A DNA stretch of 64,000 nt from CAYJGJ01 sp964367585 (GTDB lineage: Bacteria > Bacillota > Clostridia > Peptostreptococcales > Anaerovoracaceae): the NCBI GenBank assembly GCA_964367585.1, contig CAYIYH010000002.1, positions 1 through 64,000 of the forward strand, given 5' to 3'. The notes beneath the pieces are model-generated. The model was not told the origin of the DNA and did no database searches. It was given only the letters and a program-made list of their open reading frames with translations. Below are positions 33,319-42,399 of the stretch, one piece after another. The position numbers and the translations under genes are program-made. Numbering within the stretch: the first letter of the stretch is position 1; every line of letters begins with the position of its first letter.

Positions 33319-35043
33319 CTACAGATACTTATGTATATTATCTTTTATTTCATGTACTATTTTCTCCGCCGGTTGTGTTAATTTAGCTCCTGCAATGTTT
33401 AAGTGTCCACCTCCACCATATTTTTCCATAATGATCTGTACATTAACCTCGCCCAAAGATCTCGCACTAATAAAAGTGTCTCCCTGATTGTTCTCTCCTG
33501 CTACAAAACTTGCTTTCACGCCTTTTACATTTATTAATTCATCGGCTATTCGTGCGTTTGTTATTTGGACATCGTCATGATTATCAGGGCATATTGCAAA
33601 TGCAATACCCTCTGATGTTATTATCGTCTCTGTTATTGCCCTAGATATAAGTCTAAAATTTTCTATATCGCTTTGGAAAAATCGTTTAGTTGCTGTGGTG
33701 TCTGCTCCCGCTTTTTTCAACCAAGCTGCCGACTCGAATGTCCTGACCCCAGTATTAATGGAGAATCCATTCGTGTCAACAATTATTCCAGCCATCAGTG
33801 CCTCGGACTCAAATTTACTTATACTTGTTTTAAGTTCGGCATATCTAAGAATTTCTGTTACTATCTCCGCTGTAGAAGAAGCATAAGTTTCTATTAATGA
33901 CAATGCCGGACTTACAATAGAATCTTCCGATTTTCTATGATGGTCTATTATTATCACCCTATCAACTTTCTCGAGTAATGGTGGGTGATCTACATGGCTA
34001 CTCCTAGAAGTATCCACTACGACAAGAAGATGATCGGCATCTATAATATTCTCGGCTTCTTTTCCACTAATAATATTATGCACTTGCATTTTTTTCGTCG
34101 TGATCATTATTTCATCGACGGCTTCGTTATATTCGTTTATCACAATATAGGCTTCTTTATGTTGCTCTATGCACATTTTATATATGCCTAGTGCCGAGCT
34201 AAAAGAATCCATATCCGGGAAGGCATGCCCCATGATAAATATTTTTTCTGTACCACTTATCAATCTTTTTAGTGCATGCGCAACAACTCTTGATTTTCTC
34301 TTGTTGACTATTTCTACTGCTTGAGTCTTCCCTCCAAAAAATGAGACGTCACTTTCTTTTTTTACTACTGCCTGATCTCCACCTCTTCCCAATGCCAAGT
34401 CCATTGCGAAATCAGCGTATTCATTCGCCGTTGTAAACGAATCTCCACCCACACCGACGCCTATGCTTAAGCTTGGCGGAAATTCCGTTTGGAATGCTAT
34501 ATTTCTAATGTCATCTAATATTTTAAAGTTTGTTTTTTCCATATCTTCTAAATGCTTTTGCATAAAATGCATTATGTAAGAATCACTTTTAAAATTATTG
34601 ATAGAAGAATCGTATGCTGTACTCCATTTTCTAACGATTTTATCTATTTCGGCCATAAATAGCATTCTTTTTTCATATGGCAAAGCTTGCATCATCTCTT
34701 CGTAGTTATCGATGCTTATTTTCATAATGCATATTTTTTCGTTGTTGTATTTCTCAGACATTTTTTCATAGTCTGTCACATCATGAAAACGTATTTTAAA
34801 AACTTTGCCTTCGTTTTTAACCTCTAGTCTGAATTTCTTTCCATCTTGATCCATTATTGGTAGAGCATCATTGGAAATGCCTAGTTCATCAAACGAAATT
34901 CCCGTAAGGGCATAAAAACTACTTCCCACTATATTTTTATATAAAAAAACATTACCAATAGCATCATTCGTTTTTATTATTTCCCCATTATTATCAACTT
35001 CACAAGTTGGTATGAGTATGTAATCTTCAATATTACTTTTCAT
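33319..35043 (-). CDS. GdpP-like cyclic dinucleotide phosphodiesterase without transmembrane helices
   Basis: GdpP proteins hydrolyse c-di-AMP. This one has a PAS-like part (about 5-100), a degenerate GGDEF domain (about 100-220, with SIGVGVGGDSFTTANEYADFAM), a DHH phosphoesterase domain with IMGHAFPDMDSFSSA, VVVDTSRSSH and VIIIDHHRKS (the metal-binding residues), and a DHHA1 domain ending GGGGHLNIAGA. The two N-terminal membrane helices of classical GdpP are missing, so at 574 residues it appears cytoplasmic. I start at the ATG at 35043 (AGGA 5 bases upstream); a GTG at 35076 is possible. Its place directly before rplI-dnaB is the classic gdpP position. Confidence 0.87.
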   Translation of the reverse strand: MKSNIEDYILIPTCEVDNNGEIIKTNDAIGNVFLYKNIVGSSFYALTGISFDELGISNDALPIMDQDGKKFRLEVKNEGKVFKIRFHDVTDYEKMSEKYNNEKICIMKISIDNYEEMMQALPYEKRMLFMAEIDKIVRKWSTAYDSSINNFKSDSYIMHFMQKHLEDMEKTNFKILDDIRNIAFQTEFPPSLSIGVGVGGDSFTTANEYADFAMDLALGRGGDQAVVKKESDVSFFGGKTQAVEIVNKRKSRVVAHALKRLISGTEKIFIMGHAFPDMDSFSSALGIYKMCIEQHKEAYIVINEYNEAVDEIMITTKKMQVHNIISGKEAENIIDADHLLVVVDTSRSSHVDHPPLLEKVDRVIIIDHHRKSEDSIVSPALSLIETYASSTAEIVTEILRYAELKTSISKFESEALMAGIIVDTNGFSINTGVRTFESAAWLKKAGADTTATKRFFQSDIENFRLISRAITETIITSEGIAFAICPDNHDDVQITNARIADELINVKGVKASFVAGENNQGDTFISARSLGEVNVQIIMEKYGGGGHLNIAGAKLTQPAEKIVHEIKDNIHKYL

Positions 35044-35110
35044 CATATTCCTCATTTTGAGTACTTTATACAGCACATATGTTCTTGTTAAACAATCATA
35101 AAATTCATAA

Positions 35111-36022
35111 TTATTCGAACAATTGCGCTATCTTTTCAAATTCCTCATGGTTATAGTAAAATATTTCAATTCTTCCTTTATCACTATCGCCTTTTATAGC
35201 AACTTTTGTCCCGATCTTCTCGCTCCATTCTCTCTCTATTCTTTCTGCGTGTAAAGAGACATCCTTGCTATTTTTTCTCGTAGTTTTATTTTGCGATACT
35301 TTTCCTTTTTCATCACTGATTATTTTTTCGACTTCTCTTACTGAAAGAGACTCTTGCATTATTTTATTTGCTAAGTTTCTTCGTTCTTCCTTGTCTTCGA
35401 TGCTTAGCAATGTACGTCCATGCCCAGCAGAAAGTTTACCATCTTTAATACTCTCAATAATACTTCCATCAAGTTTCAATAGTCGAATTGCATTTGTTAT
35501 GTATGGCCTGCTTTTTCCTAGTGTCTTTGCAACCTCTTCTTGTGTTAACCCATGCGCTTTTATAACTTTTTCAATTCCCTCTGCCTCCTCAATCGGATTT
35601 AAATCTTCTCGCTGCATATTTTCAATTATGGCTATAAGCATATTTTCTTCATCGGAAAAAGATTTGACGATGCAAGGCACCTCACGGAGTTTTGCTATAC
35701 GAGCTGCTCTCCATCTCCTCTCTCCGGCAACTATTTCATATAAAGCACCTTTTTTGCGCACGATAACAGGTTGAATTATTCCATGCTCCAATATTGAGGA
35801 TGCCAATTCTTTCAATTTATCTTCATCAAATGTCTTTCTAGGTTGGTCTTCATTTGGCTTAATCTGGTGTATATCGACATACAGAACACCATTTTCATTA
35901 TTCACATCAATACTATTTTTTTTGCCTGCATCACTTTTTTCATTGTCTACTCGGTTTATGGGTGCTTGTTCAGCAAACAAAGCATCAAGGCCTCTTCCCA
36001 ATCCCCGCTGTTTACTTGCCAT
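35111..36022 (-). CDS. parB: Chromosome-partitioning protein ParB (Spo0J)
   Basis: CTP-dependent clamp that loads at parS and spreads to organise the origin region. Begins KQRGLGRGLDALFAE, the ParA-interacting N-terminus, followed by the ParB/Srx domain with DQPRKTFDEDKLKEL and ATP/CTP-site motif AGERRWRAARIAKL, the HTH with THEQVAKTLGKSRPYITNA-like GLTQEEVAKTLGKSRPYI, and a C-terminal dimerisation domain. I prefer the ATG at 36022, overlapping parA by 11 bases; GTG at 36031 is too near the ribosome site GAGGGG. Two parS sites lie upstream of parA. Confidence 0.96.
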   Translation of the reverse strand: MASKQRGLGRGLDALFAEQAPINRVDNEKSDAGKKNSIDVNNENGVLYVDIHQIKPNEDQPRKTFDEDKLKELASSILEHGIIQPVIVRKKGALYEIVAGERRWRAARIAKLREVPCIVKSFSDEENMLIAIIENMQREDLNPIEEAEGIEKVIKAHGLTQEEVAKTLGKSRPYITNAIRLLKLDGSIIESIKDGKLSAGHGRTLLSIEDKEERRNLANKIMQESLSVREVEKIISDEKGKVSQNKTTRKNSKDVSLHAERIEREWSEKIGTKVAIKGDSDKGRIEIFYYNHEEFEKIAQLFE

Positions 36023-36794
36023 GTTTGTCACTTCCCCTCATTAAAAATTCTTTTGCAAAATCTCTATATGCTTCCGCTCCCTTTGACTTTGGATCATATT
36101 CCGTAATCGGCATTCCGAATCCCGGAGCCTCGGCAAGTCTAATGTTACGAGGTATTATTGTCGAATACATCTTATTTCCAAAATACTTTTTCACTTCTTG
36201 AACCACTTGCATAGATAAATTAGTCCTTCCATCATACATGCTCAAGATAACCCCTTCTATTTCAAGATTCTTACTAAAATTACTTTTAACTAAATCTATC
36301 GTGTTAATTAGATGGCTAACTCCTTCTAACGCATAAAATTCACATTGCACAGGAATTAGTACACTGTCTACTGCAGCAAGTGCATTGATAGTCAACAGGC
36401 CCAAAGATGGCGGGCAATCAATAAAAATAAAGTCGTATTCTCCTTTTATCTTATCTAAAGACGCTCTTATCTTTGTTTCCCTCGACTTGACTTGAACTAG
36501 TTCTATCTCGGCACCAGCCAAATCTACACTGGCAGGAATTATATCAAGGTTTTTCACATTCGTTTTTAGTATAGATTTTTGCGTATCATAATTATCTTCT
36601 ATCATTAGTTCATATACGGTGTAGATTAGTTCTTTTTTCGAAATACCTAACCCACTCGTCGTATTTCCTTGTGGGTCTATGTCTACAACCAATATTTTCT
36701 TTCCCATGCCAGCAAGACATGCTGCCAAATTTATGTTTGTAGTTGTTTTACCTACTCCACCTTTTTGGTTAAATATAGCAATTGATTTACCCAT
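36012..36794 (-). CDS. parA: Chromosome-partitioning ATPase ParA (Soj)
   Basis: Walker-type ATPase that acts with ParB in origin segregation and, in Bacillus, controls DnaA. The protein starts GKSIAIFNQKGGVGKTTTNINLAA (deviant Walker A), with LVVDIDPQGNTTSG and DFIFIDCPPSLG (Walker B region) following. I chose the ATG at 36794, preceded by AGGAGG at 4-5 bases; the frame is open 13 codons upstream without support. Overlaps parB. A parS site stands about 150 bases upstream. Confidence 0.96.
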   Translation of the reverse strand: MGKSIAIFNQKGGVGKTTTNINLAACLAGMGKKILVVDIDPQGNTTSGLGISKKELIYTVYELMIEDNYDTQKSILKTNVKNLDIIPASVDLAGAEIELVQVKSRETKIRASLDKIKGEYDFIFIDCPPSLGLLTINALAAVDSVLIPVQCEFYALEGVSHLINTIDLVKSNFSKNLEIEGVILSMYDGRTNLSMQVVQEVKKYFGNKMYSTIIPRNIRLAEAPGFGMPITEYDPKSKGAEAYRDFAKEFLMRGSDKHGK

Positions 36795-36946
36795 ATTCCC
36801 TCCTATTTGTAGTCTTACTACTATTTTCAACAACTTTTAAGAAGGAACGTTCCCTTCTCTCACTTCTTTTGATATATTTTTATGCCACCATTACAATTTC
36901 TGTTAATATTGTATTCGGGGCGGTGTGGGCATCGTCCCTTACACAA

Positions 36947-36962
36947 TGTTTCACGTGAAACG
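36947..36962. other. parS site
   Basis: TGTTTCACGTGAAACG matches the bacterial parS consensus in 15 of 16 positions. It lies about 150 bases upstream of parA, in the intergenic region next to the small anchored-protein gene. Confidence 0.9.
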
Positions 36963-37010
36963 TTGTCCATTCACGGATTAATATTTATTCTATCCCGTGT
37001 TATTCTCACT

Positions 37011-37421
37011 TTATTCGGGATAAGTGACTTTTTCTGTAACTATGAAGTCGAAAACCAATTCATCTTCGTAATTTTGTGTGTTTCCATTTTCGTCGGTATA
37101 TGTTCCGACGTTAGATATAATTGTTTTACCATCTTCAAAACGAACTTCTACTTCAATGTGATATGGTTTTCCGAAAGTGGGGAAAACTTCTGCTTGGTTT
37201 TCGTAAAATCTATCAAGAATTTCAGTAGTTTGAGCATAAACTTCATCCGAATATTCTTTTGTGCCAAGTGCAATAATCAAACTTTCACTATATTGCTCCG
37301 TGTTTGCATCTACAGGAGCACCAATGTTTATTTCCAGTTCGCTTTTGGTGGAGTTGTAAAAAACAAAAATTCCAATTGCAACCACTAGCAAAGCAGATAA
37401 ACAAATTACTATCTTCTTCAT
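37011..37421 (-). CDS. Small membrane-anchored extracellular protein of unknown function
   Basis: Unrecognised family. One N-terminal hydrophobic stretch (about 4-23, IVICLSALLVVAIGIFVFYN) acts as signal or anchor; the remaining 110 residues are acidic and polar, with a beta-rich end (HIEVEVRFEDGKTIISNVGTY). I begin at the ATG at 37421, with GAAAGG 9 bases upstream; a TTG three codons earlier is less likely. It sits between the VOC-family gene and parA, inside the parS-containing region, on the same strand as both. Function cannot be stated. Confidence 0.7.
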   Translation of the reverse strand: MKKIVICLSALLVVAIGIFVFYNSTKSELEINIGAPVDANTEQYSESLIIALGTKEYSDEVYAQTTEILDRFYENQAEVFPTFGKPYHIEVEVRFEDGKTIISNVGTYTDENGNTQNYEDELVFDFIVTEKVTYPE

Positions 37422-37523
37422 AATTCTCAACCTTTCTATAATATAAATAAACCCATTCCGTGCAACCTATTATTTAGAGAGGTTTATTTATTTTTTTCTT
37501 GCCCTTGCTTTGCAAGATTGCAG

Positions 37524-37550
37524 ATTTATATTAGCAAAGATAATATAAAT
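37524..37550. repeat. Inverted repeat between the VOC gene and the anchored-protein gene
   Basis: ATTTATATTA (37524-37533) and TAATATAAAT (37541-37550), 10 perfect base pairs and a 7-base loop. Next to it is a small CTTGC/GCAAG hairpin. It could be a weak terminator after the VOC gene on the minus strand. Confidence 0.4.
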
Positions 37551-37642
37551 AGCCCGTATTAATACAGAAGCGAGGTTATTTGTCGTTCTGCCCGCTCTTG
37601 CTACGCAAAGCGCAGTATTCGGTCAACCACAGGCCTCTCCAC

Positions 37643-38014
37643 TTATCCCTTTTGGCAAAACTCGATCTTTTCATTTCCTGCACCTTTAATAAAAAAGTAG
37701 TGCACTCCATTTTCGAATAGAAAATCAACATATCCCAATGGTGTTGTCGTAATCCCTAATTTACTAAAATAATCAAAGTCAGATTTAATATCTTCGGAAA
37801 CATATGCTATATGTTCGAGCACAGCATCGTCAAGTGTAGAATCTTCTATTAATTCATAGGTAATGTTACCGTCTGTGATAAAGACAAATTTCATATCACT
37901 TTTAAACCTATTAACAACTTTGAATCCTAGTCTTTCTGTATAAAAGGCAACGCTTTCCTCGATATTAGGAACATTCAGATTGATATGATCTATTTCCCTA
38001 TTATATATTGACAT
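37643..38014 (-). CDS. VOC superfamily (glyoxalase/bleomycin resistance-like) protein
   Basis: A single vicinal-oxygen-chelate module set of 123 residues: REIDHINLNVPNIEESVAFYTERLGFKVV at the start (metal-ligand histidine H10 or so), TYELIEDS in the middle (glutamate ligand), LEHIAYVSEDI (second histidine) and GNEKIEFCQK at the end (glutamate). All four metal-binding positions look kept, as in lactoylglutathione lyase-like proteins, but the substrate is unknown. AGGAG lies 5 bases before the ATG at 38014; the ATG one codon earlier is nearer to that site. It stands between a parS site and the small anchored-protein gene. Confidence 0.85.
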   Translation of the reverse strand: MSIYNREIDHINLNVPNIEESVAFYTERLGFKVVNRFKSDMKFVFITDGNITYELIEDSTLDDAVLEHIAYVSEDIKSDFDYFSKLGITTTPLGYVDFLFENGVHYFFIKGAGNEKIEFCQKG

Positions 38015-38133
38015 CATTACTCCTTCACATTTCTCTATTTATTCTTGCAGATTTTTTTTAATCTAAACTCATTCACTAATAGGAAGCGACTCCACATAAA
38101 ATAATATTTAATAATAATTGAGTAATATCACAT

Positions 38134-38181
38134 TTAAATCAAAGCTAAGGATTTAACGTGCTTGCACGATTAGTCCGTGCC
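38134..38181 (+). repeat. 48-bp dispersed repeat, copy A
   Basis: Matches the reverse complement of 57214-57261 in 42 of 48 positions without gaps. The last 24 bases differ at one position only. It contains GCACG and CGTGC flanking ATTAGTC, a 5-bp hairpin; in copy B one C-G pair becomes U-G, so pairing is kept. It lies 36 bases from the perfect parS site. Confidence 0.7.
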
Positions 38182-38216
38182 ATGGTTATATTGATATTAC
38201 CATTATAGCACAAAAA

Positions 38217-38232
38217 TGTTTCACGTGAAACA
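38217..38232. other. parS site, perfect match
   Basis: TGTTTCACGTGAAACA, a perfect 16-base palindrome identical to the consensus parS of Firmicutes, located between rsmG and the VOC gene and 1.27 kb from the first parS site. Confidence 0.95.
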
Positions 38233-38308
38233 TTTACCCCCTTTTGCGTAATATATTTATAAAATAGTATCTTATTAAAACAAATTATCTACGTTAGCAT
38301 CACAAAAA

Positions 38309-39019
38309 TCATACTAACGGTTGCCTTGAAGGAATTCCGGACTTTCTAGGATATATATCAGGAGTTCCGGCAACTTTCCTAATAATTACAACGGTAGATA
38401 TATTATCCATGCTTGATAGTTTACGGCTATACACAGACTCAATCTCTCCACCCATTAGCCCTACAGCTGTTTTTGCATTACTTAATTCCTCGGCAATGTC
38501 CTCACCTTTTATCGTTATCAAAACCCCACCCAACTTTACAAATGGAAGACAGTATTCGCTTAAGACAGAAAGATTTGAAACGGCTCTAGACATACAAACT
38601 TCATACTTCTCTCTATGTTTCTTATCAAGAGCAAGGGTCTCGGCACGTTCATGTATAGTAGTAACATTTTTTATTTCAGATTTATTACAGACATCGTCTA
38701 TTACATTTAATTTTTTCTTAACAGAATCAACAAGGACGAATTCGCAATCGGGAAAAAGTATAGCATTAGGAACACCAGGGAATCCGGCTCCTGTTCCAAT
38801 ATCTATAACTCGTTTCGCATTTGTTTTGCTTATGCATTCAGAACACTCAATTGATTCTATGAAATGCTTCTCAATGAATTCTTCTCTGTCCTTTATCGCT
38901 GTCAAATTTATAACTTTATTGTATTCCAATACTCCGTCCATATATTGGCTGAATTTATTCAAAACAATATCGTCTGCGCAATGCTTTTTTTCTTCTATGC
39001 GTTTCTTTAAACTCAACAC
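38309..39019 (-). CDS. rsmG: 16S rRNA (guanine527-N7)-methyltransferase
   Basis: SAM-dependent methyltransferase modifying the 530 loop of 16S rRNA (formerly gidB). Visible motifs: YNKVINLTAIKDREEFIEKHFIES, VIDIGTGAGFPGVPNAILFPD (SAM site), CMSRAVSNLSVLSEYCLPF and GGVLITIKG. 236 residues, expected length. It follows mnmG by 5 bases, the classic order mnmE-mnmG-rsmG. Loss of function in this enzyme gives low-level streptomycin resistance in other bacteria. Confidence 0.96.
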   Translation of the reverse strand: MLSLKKRIEEKKHCADDIVLNKFSQYMDGVLEYNKVINLTAIKDREEFIEKHFIESIECSECISKTNAKRVIDIGTGAGFPGVPNAILFPDCEFVLVDSVKKKLNVIDDVCNKSEIKNVTTIHERAETLALDKKHREKYEVCMSRAVSNLSVLSEYCLPFVKLGGVLITIKGEDIAEELSNAKTAVGLMGGEIESVYSRKLSSMDNISTVVIIRKVAGTPDIYPRKSGIPSRQPLV

Positions 39020-39024
39020 TATAA

Positions 39025-40908
39025 CTAATCTCCTTTATTCCACTTTAATTTTTCAAGATGTATCAAAAGGACATTAATATCTGCAGGGGAAACACCCGGA
39101 ATACGAGATGCTTGACCTATAGAGACTGGACGAACGTCGGCAAGCTTTTGCTTTGCTTCAATCCTAATGCCACTCAATTTATCATAGACTATATCAGAAG
39201 GTATCGTCTTATTTTCGAGTTTTTTGAATTTTCTCACTTGTTCTATTTGTTTTGCAATATATCCAGAATATTTCATTTGGACTTCTATTTGTAACATTGC
39301 ATGATAAGGCATTTTGGGGTATGCCTCATCTATTTCCTGCAAATCACTATATTTAATTTCTGGCCTTCGGAGAAGCTCAGACAACGCTAGTTTACGTTGA
39401 ATAGGTGATGTCCCCTTACTCTTTAGGAACTCGTTTGCCTCTTTAGGAAAAAGATATGTCGTTTCCAATCTCTCAACTTCCGTCTCTACCATCTCTTTTT
39501 TTTCCAGATACTTGCTATATCTTTCAGAGCTTGCCAACCCTATATTATATGATTTTTCTGTAAGACGTAAATCCGCATTATCTTGTCTTAACAATAGCCG
39601 ATACTCTGCTCTGCTTGTCATAATTCTATAAGGCTCGTTAGTGCCTTTAGTTACAAGGTCATCTATGAGCACCCCTATATAAGCTTCATCTCTTCCTAAA
39701 ACAAATGGATCTTTTCCATCAATTTTTAGGGAAGCATTGATTCCCGCGATGAGCCCCTGCGCGGCGGCTTCTTCATAACCAGAACTTCCATTTATCTGAC
39801 CTGCAAAAAAAAGTGATGAAATTTTTCTGTGCTCTAAATGCAAAAACAAATCTTGCGGATTAATAGAATCGTATTCTATAGCGTATGCGTATCTTGTTAT
39901 CCTAGCATTCTCTAAGCCAGGAATTGATCGATAAAAATCCTCTTGAACATCTTCTGGCAAACTTGAAGACATTCCTTGTATGTACATTTCATTCGTATCT
40001 AGTCCCTCAGGTTCGATGAAAAGTTGGTGTCTTTCTTTGTCAGAAAATCTATTAATTTTATCCTCTATGGATGGGCAGTATCGAGGACCCACACCCTCGA
40101 TTTGTCCGCCAAACAATGCAGAGCGATGAAAGTTAGCCTTAATAATTTCGTGGGTATTTTGATTAGTGTATGTCAACCAGCAAGGAACTTGCTCCTTGTA
40201 TATTTCGTCATTCATAAAAGAAAAAGGGACTATATGCTCGTCTCCCCTCTCTTCTTTCATCTTTTCGTAATTTAAGCTCTGTGATAAAACGCGTGCCGGT
40301 GTACCCGTTTTAAACCTTCTAAAATCTATTCCCTTACTAGTCAAGGAATCAGAAAGATTAATCGAAGGAGCTAACCCATTCGGGCCACTATTTGAAATAA
40401 CATCGCCAACATATATCTTTGCACGCAAAAAAGTTCCCGTAGCAATGATCACTGATTTACTTTCGTAAACAGTTCCCATGCTCGTGACAACTCCCGTAAT
40501 TTCATTATTTTGAACAATAACATCCGCAATCTCTGCTTGCTTAATGTCTAAGTTATCTGTGTTTTCGAGAACTTTTTTCATCTCGACGTGGTATCTATTT
40601 TTGTCCGCCTGTGCCCTCAAAGAATGCACCGCGGGCCCTTTTGCAGTATTTAACATCTTGCTTTGGATAAATGCCTTATCAATGTTTAATCCCATTTCTC
40701 CGCCAAGTGCATCTATCTCACGAACCAAATGACCTTTTCCTGTACCTCCTATGGAAGGATTACATGGCATCATGGCAATAGATTCTAATGTCATGGCGAA
40801 TAGAACAGTTTTTTTTCCGAGACGAGCGGATGCCAACGCCGCTTCACAGCCCGCATGACCTGCCCCAATGACTATAACATCATACTTATTCGTAATATCT
40901 TTATCCAT
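39025..40908 (-). CDS. mnmG: tRNA uridine-5-carboxymethylaminomethyl modification enzyme, FAD subunit
   Basis: Works with MnmE to modify the wobble uridine of several tRNAs, using FAD. The start DVIVIGAGHAGCEAALASARLG is the FAD-binding fold; MPCNPSIGGTGKGHLVREIDALGGEMG, TGTFLRAKIYVG, RFKTGTPAR, CPSIEDKI and GQINGSSGYEEAAAQGL are family signatures, and the C-terminal domain ends with VRPVSIGQASRIPGVSPADI. 627 residues, full length. It begins 3 bases after the mnmE stop codon. Confidence 0.97.
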   Translation of the reverse strand: MDKDITNKYDVIVIGAGHAGCEAALASARLGKKTVLFAMTLESIAMMPCNPSIGGTGKGHLVREIDALGGEMGLNIDKAFIQSKMLNTAKGPAVHSLRAQADKNRYHVEMKKVLENTDNLDIKQAEIADVIVQNNEITGVVTSMGTVYESKSVIIATGTFLRAKIYVGDVISNSGPNGLAPSINLSDSLTSKGIDFRRFKTGTPARVLSQSLNYEKMKEERGDEHIVPFSFMNDEIYKEQVPCWLTYTNQNTHEIIKANFHRSALFGGQIEGVGPRYCPSIEDKINRFSDKERHQLFIEPEGLDTNEMYIQGMSSSLPEDVQEDFYRSIPGLENARITRYAYAIEYDSINPQDLFLHLEHRKISSLFFAGQINGSSGYEEAAAQGLIAGINASLKIDGKDPFVLGRDEAYIGVLIDDLVTKGTNEPYRIMTSRAEYRLLLRQDNADLRLTEKSYNIGLASSERYSKYLEKKEMVETEVERLETTYLFPKEANEFLKSKGTSPIQRKLALSELLRRPEIKYSDLQEIDEAYPKMPYHAMLQIEVQMKYSGYIAKQIEQVRKFKKLENKTIPSDIVYDKLSGIRIEAKQKLADVRPVSIGQASRIPGVSPADINVLLIHLEKLKWNKGD

Positions 40909-40911
40909 ATA

Positions 40912-42327
40912 TTATTTTCCTAAACAAAAACGAGAAAAAACCTCGTTTATTATATCAGGTCTTACCGCATCTCCTTTTATTTCACCTAGAATTTCATAAA
41001 TTCTACTAATATCTATTTCAATTAACTCAAATTCTTTTTTCTTTTTTACAATTTTTATTGCATCGTTTGTAGTTTCTAGTGCATTTTCTAAGAGTGAAGC
41101 ATGTCTTGCATTCGTAACAATTTCACTATTTTCTGCCTTAATTTTTCCTGAATGGACATACTTCTCTATTGTTTTTTTCAACTTTTCAATACCAATTTCT
41201 TCGGTCATAGAAGTGTCTATTATTTTTGCTTTATTCACTAAGTTTTTTATTTCTTCATCTGAAACTACATTACTAATATCACTTTTATTCTTAAGGACAA
41301 TTACTTTTTTATCTTTCAAATGCTTCATTATGTCAATGTCTTCTTTGCTCAATGTTTGACTTGAATCTAGAACTAAAACAACTAAATCAGCCTCGTTAAA
41401 AGCCAATTTACTTCTTTCTATCCCAATTTTTTCTATTTTATTTCGTGTATTTCGTATTCCTGCAGTATCTATGAGTATTACCGGAATACCATTTACAGAG
41501 ATAGTTTCTTCTATTACGTCTCTAGTAGTTCCAGGGATATCTGTTACAATTGCACGGGATTCTTTCAACAATACGTTTAACAAGGAAGATTTTCCAACAT
41601 TGGGTTTTCCTATTATCGCTGTTCTAAGACCTTCTTTAATCACTTTACCACTATCAAATGTTTTAATAGCTTCTTTTAATTTTTCCTTAACAACAAGCAA
41701 TCTTTTTAATACCGCATCATAAGTAGGCTCTTCTATATCCTCGTCGGGATATTCAATAAACACTGTTATCTCTACTAAAATATCGAGAAGGGGCTTTCTA
41801 ATTTCTTCAATAAAAAGTGAAAATTTGCCCTCAAGCTGCGAAAGAGCAACATCATATGTCAAATCGGTCTTGGCTTTGATTAAATCGATTACAGACTCAG
41901 CCTGTGCGAGATCTATCCTGCCATTTAAAAAGGCACGCTTAGTAAATTCTCCCGGTTCAGCCATTCTTGCTCCCAAGAAAAGTATTAATTTAAGTATTCT
42001 ACTAACAGAAACAACGCTGCCATGACAATGAATCTCGACAACGTCCTCTCTCGTGTAAGTGTTTGGTGCACGCATGTACACAACTAATACCTCGTCTATG
42101 ATTTTTTTACTACTTATGTCTAAGATGTGACCATAGAGCATTTTGCGATTTTCAAAATCGGTCATAACTTTGGGCATCACTTTATTTTCATTAGAGTTAC
42201 CCTTAGCAATTTCTCTGTAAACAAATATTTTTTTTAGAATTTCTGCGGCATTCTCTCCACTAATTCTAATAATACCTATTCCACCTTCTCCATACGCTGT
42301 AGCTATAGCTACTATCGTATTTTCCAT
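40912..42327 (-). CDS. mnmE: tRNA modification GTPase
   Basis: Partner of MnmG in wobble-uridine modification. An N-terminal folate-binding domain (IVAIATAYGEGGIGIIRISG; REDVVEIHCHGS), helical domain and inserted G domain are all present: AIIGKPNVGKSSLLN (G1), DIPGTTRD (G2), DTAGIR (G3), LKNKSD (G4). The C-terminus FCLGK carries the functional cysteine. I start at the ATG at 42327, with GGGG 6 bases upstream, giving 471 residues; an ATG four codons earlier is possible. Confidence 0.96.
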   Translation of the reverse strand: MENTIVAIATAYGEGGIGIIRISGENAAEILKKIFVYREIAKGNSNENKVMPKVMTDFENRKMLYGHILDISSKKIIDEVLVVYMRAPNTYTREDVVEIHCHGSVVSVSRILKLILFLGARMAEPGEFTKRAFLNGRIDLAQAESVIDLIKAKTDLTYDVALSQLEGKFSLFIEEIRKPLLDILVEITVFIEYPDEDIEEPTYDAVLKRLLVVKEKLKEAIKTFDSGKVIKEGLRTAIIGKPNVGKSSLLNVLLKESRAIVTDIPGTTRDVIEETISVNGIPVILIDTAGIRNTRNKIEKIGIERSKLAFNEADLVVLVLDSSQTLSKEDIDIMKHLKDKKVIVLKNKSDISNVVSDEEIKNLVNKAKIIDTSMTEEIGIEKLKKTIEKYVHSGKIKAENSEIVTNARHASLLENALETTNDAIKIVKKKKEFELIEIDISRIYEILGEIKGDAVRPDIINEVFSRFCLGK

Positions 42328-42344
42328 TTTCGTCCCCATTTTCT

Positions 42345-42377
42345 AGTAAAGAACGGCAAGACCGTTCCCTACTTTAC
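42345..42377 (-). terminator. Hairpin between jag and mnmE
   Basis: GAACGG (42351-42356) pairs with CCGTTC (42362-42367), extended by GTAAA/TTTAC with unpaired bases. On the minus strand CCGTTC is followed by TTTACT. It ends 18 bases before the mnmE start, so it may act as a partial terminator inside the operon. Confidence 0.45.
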
Positions 42378-42399
42378 AAAATCACATGGCAATTTCATA

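Noticed and set aside
36840..36860. GGAACGTTCC palindrome as a LexA/SOS box
   Set aside because: The Firmicute SOS box needs CGAAC-N4-GTTCG; spacing and outer bases do not fit.
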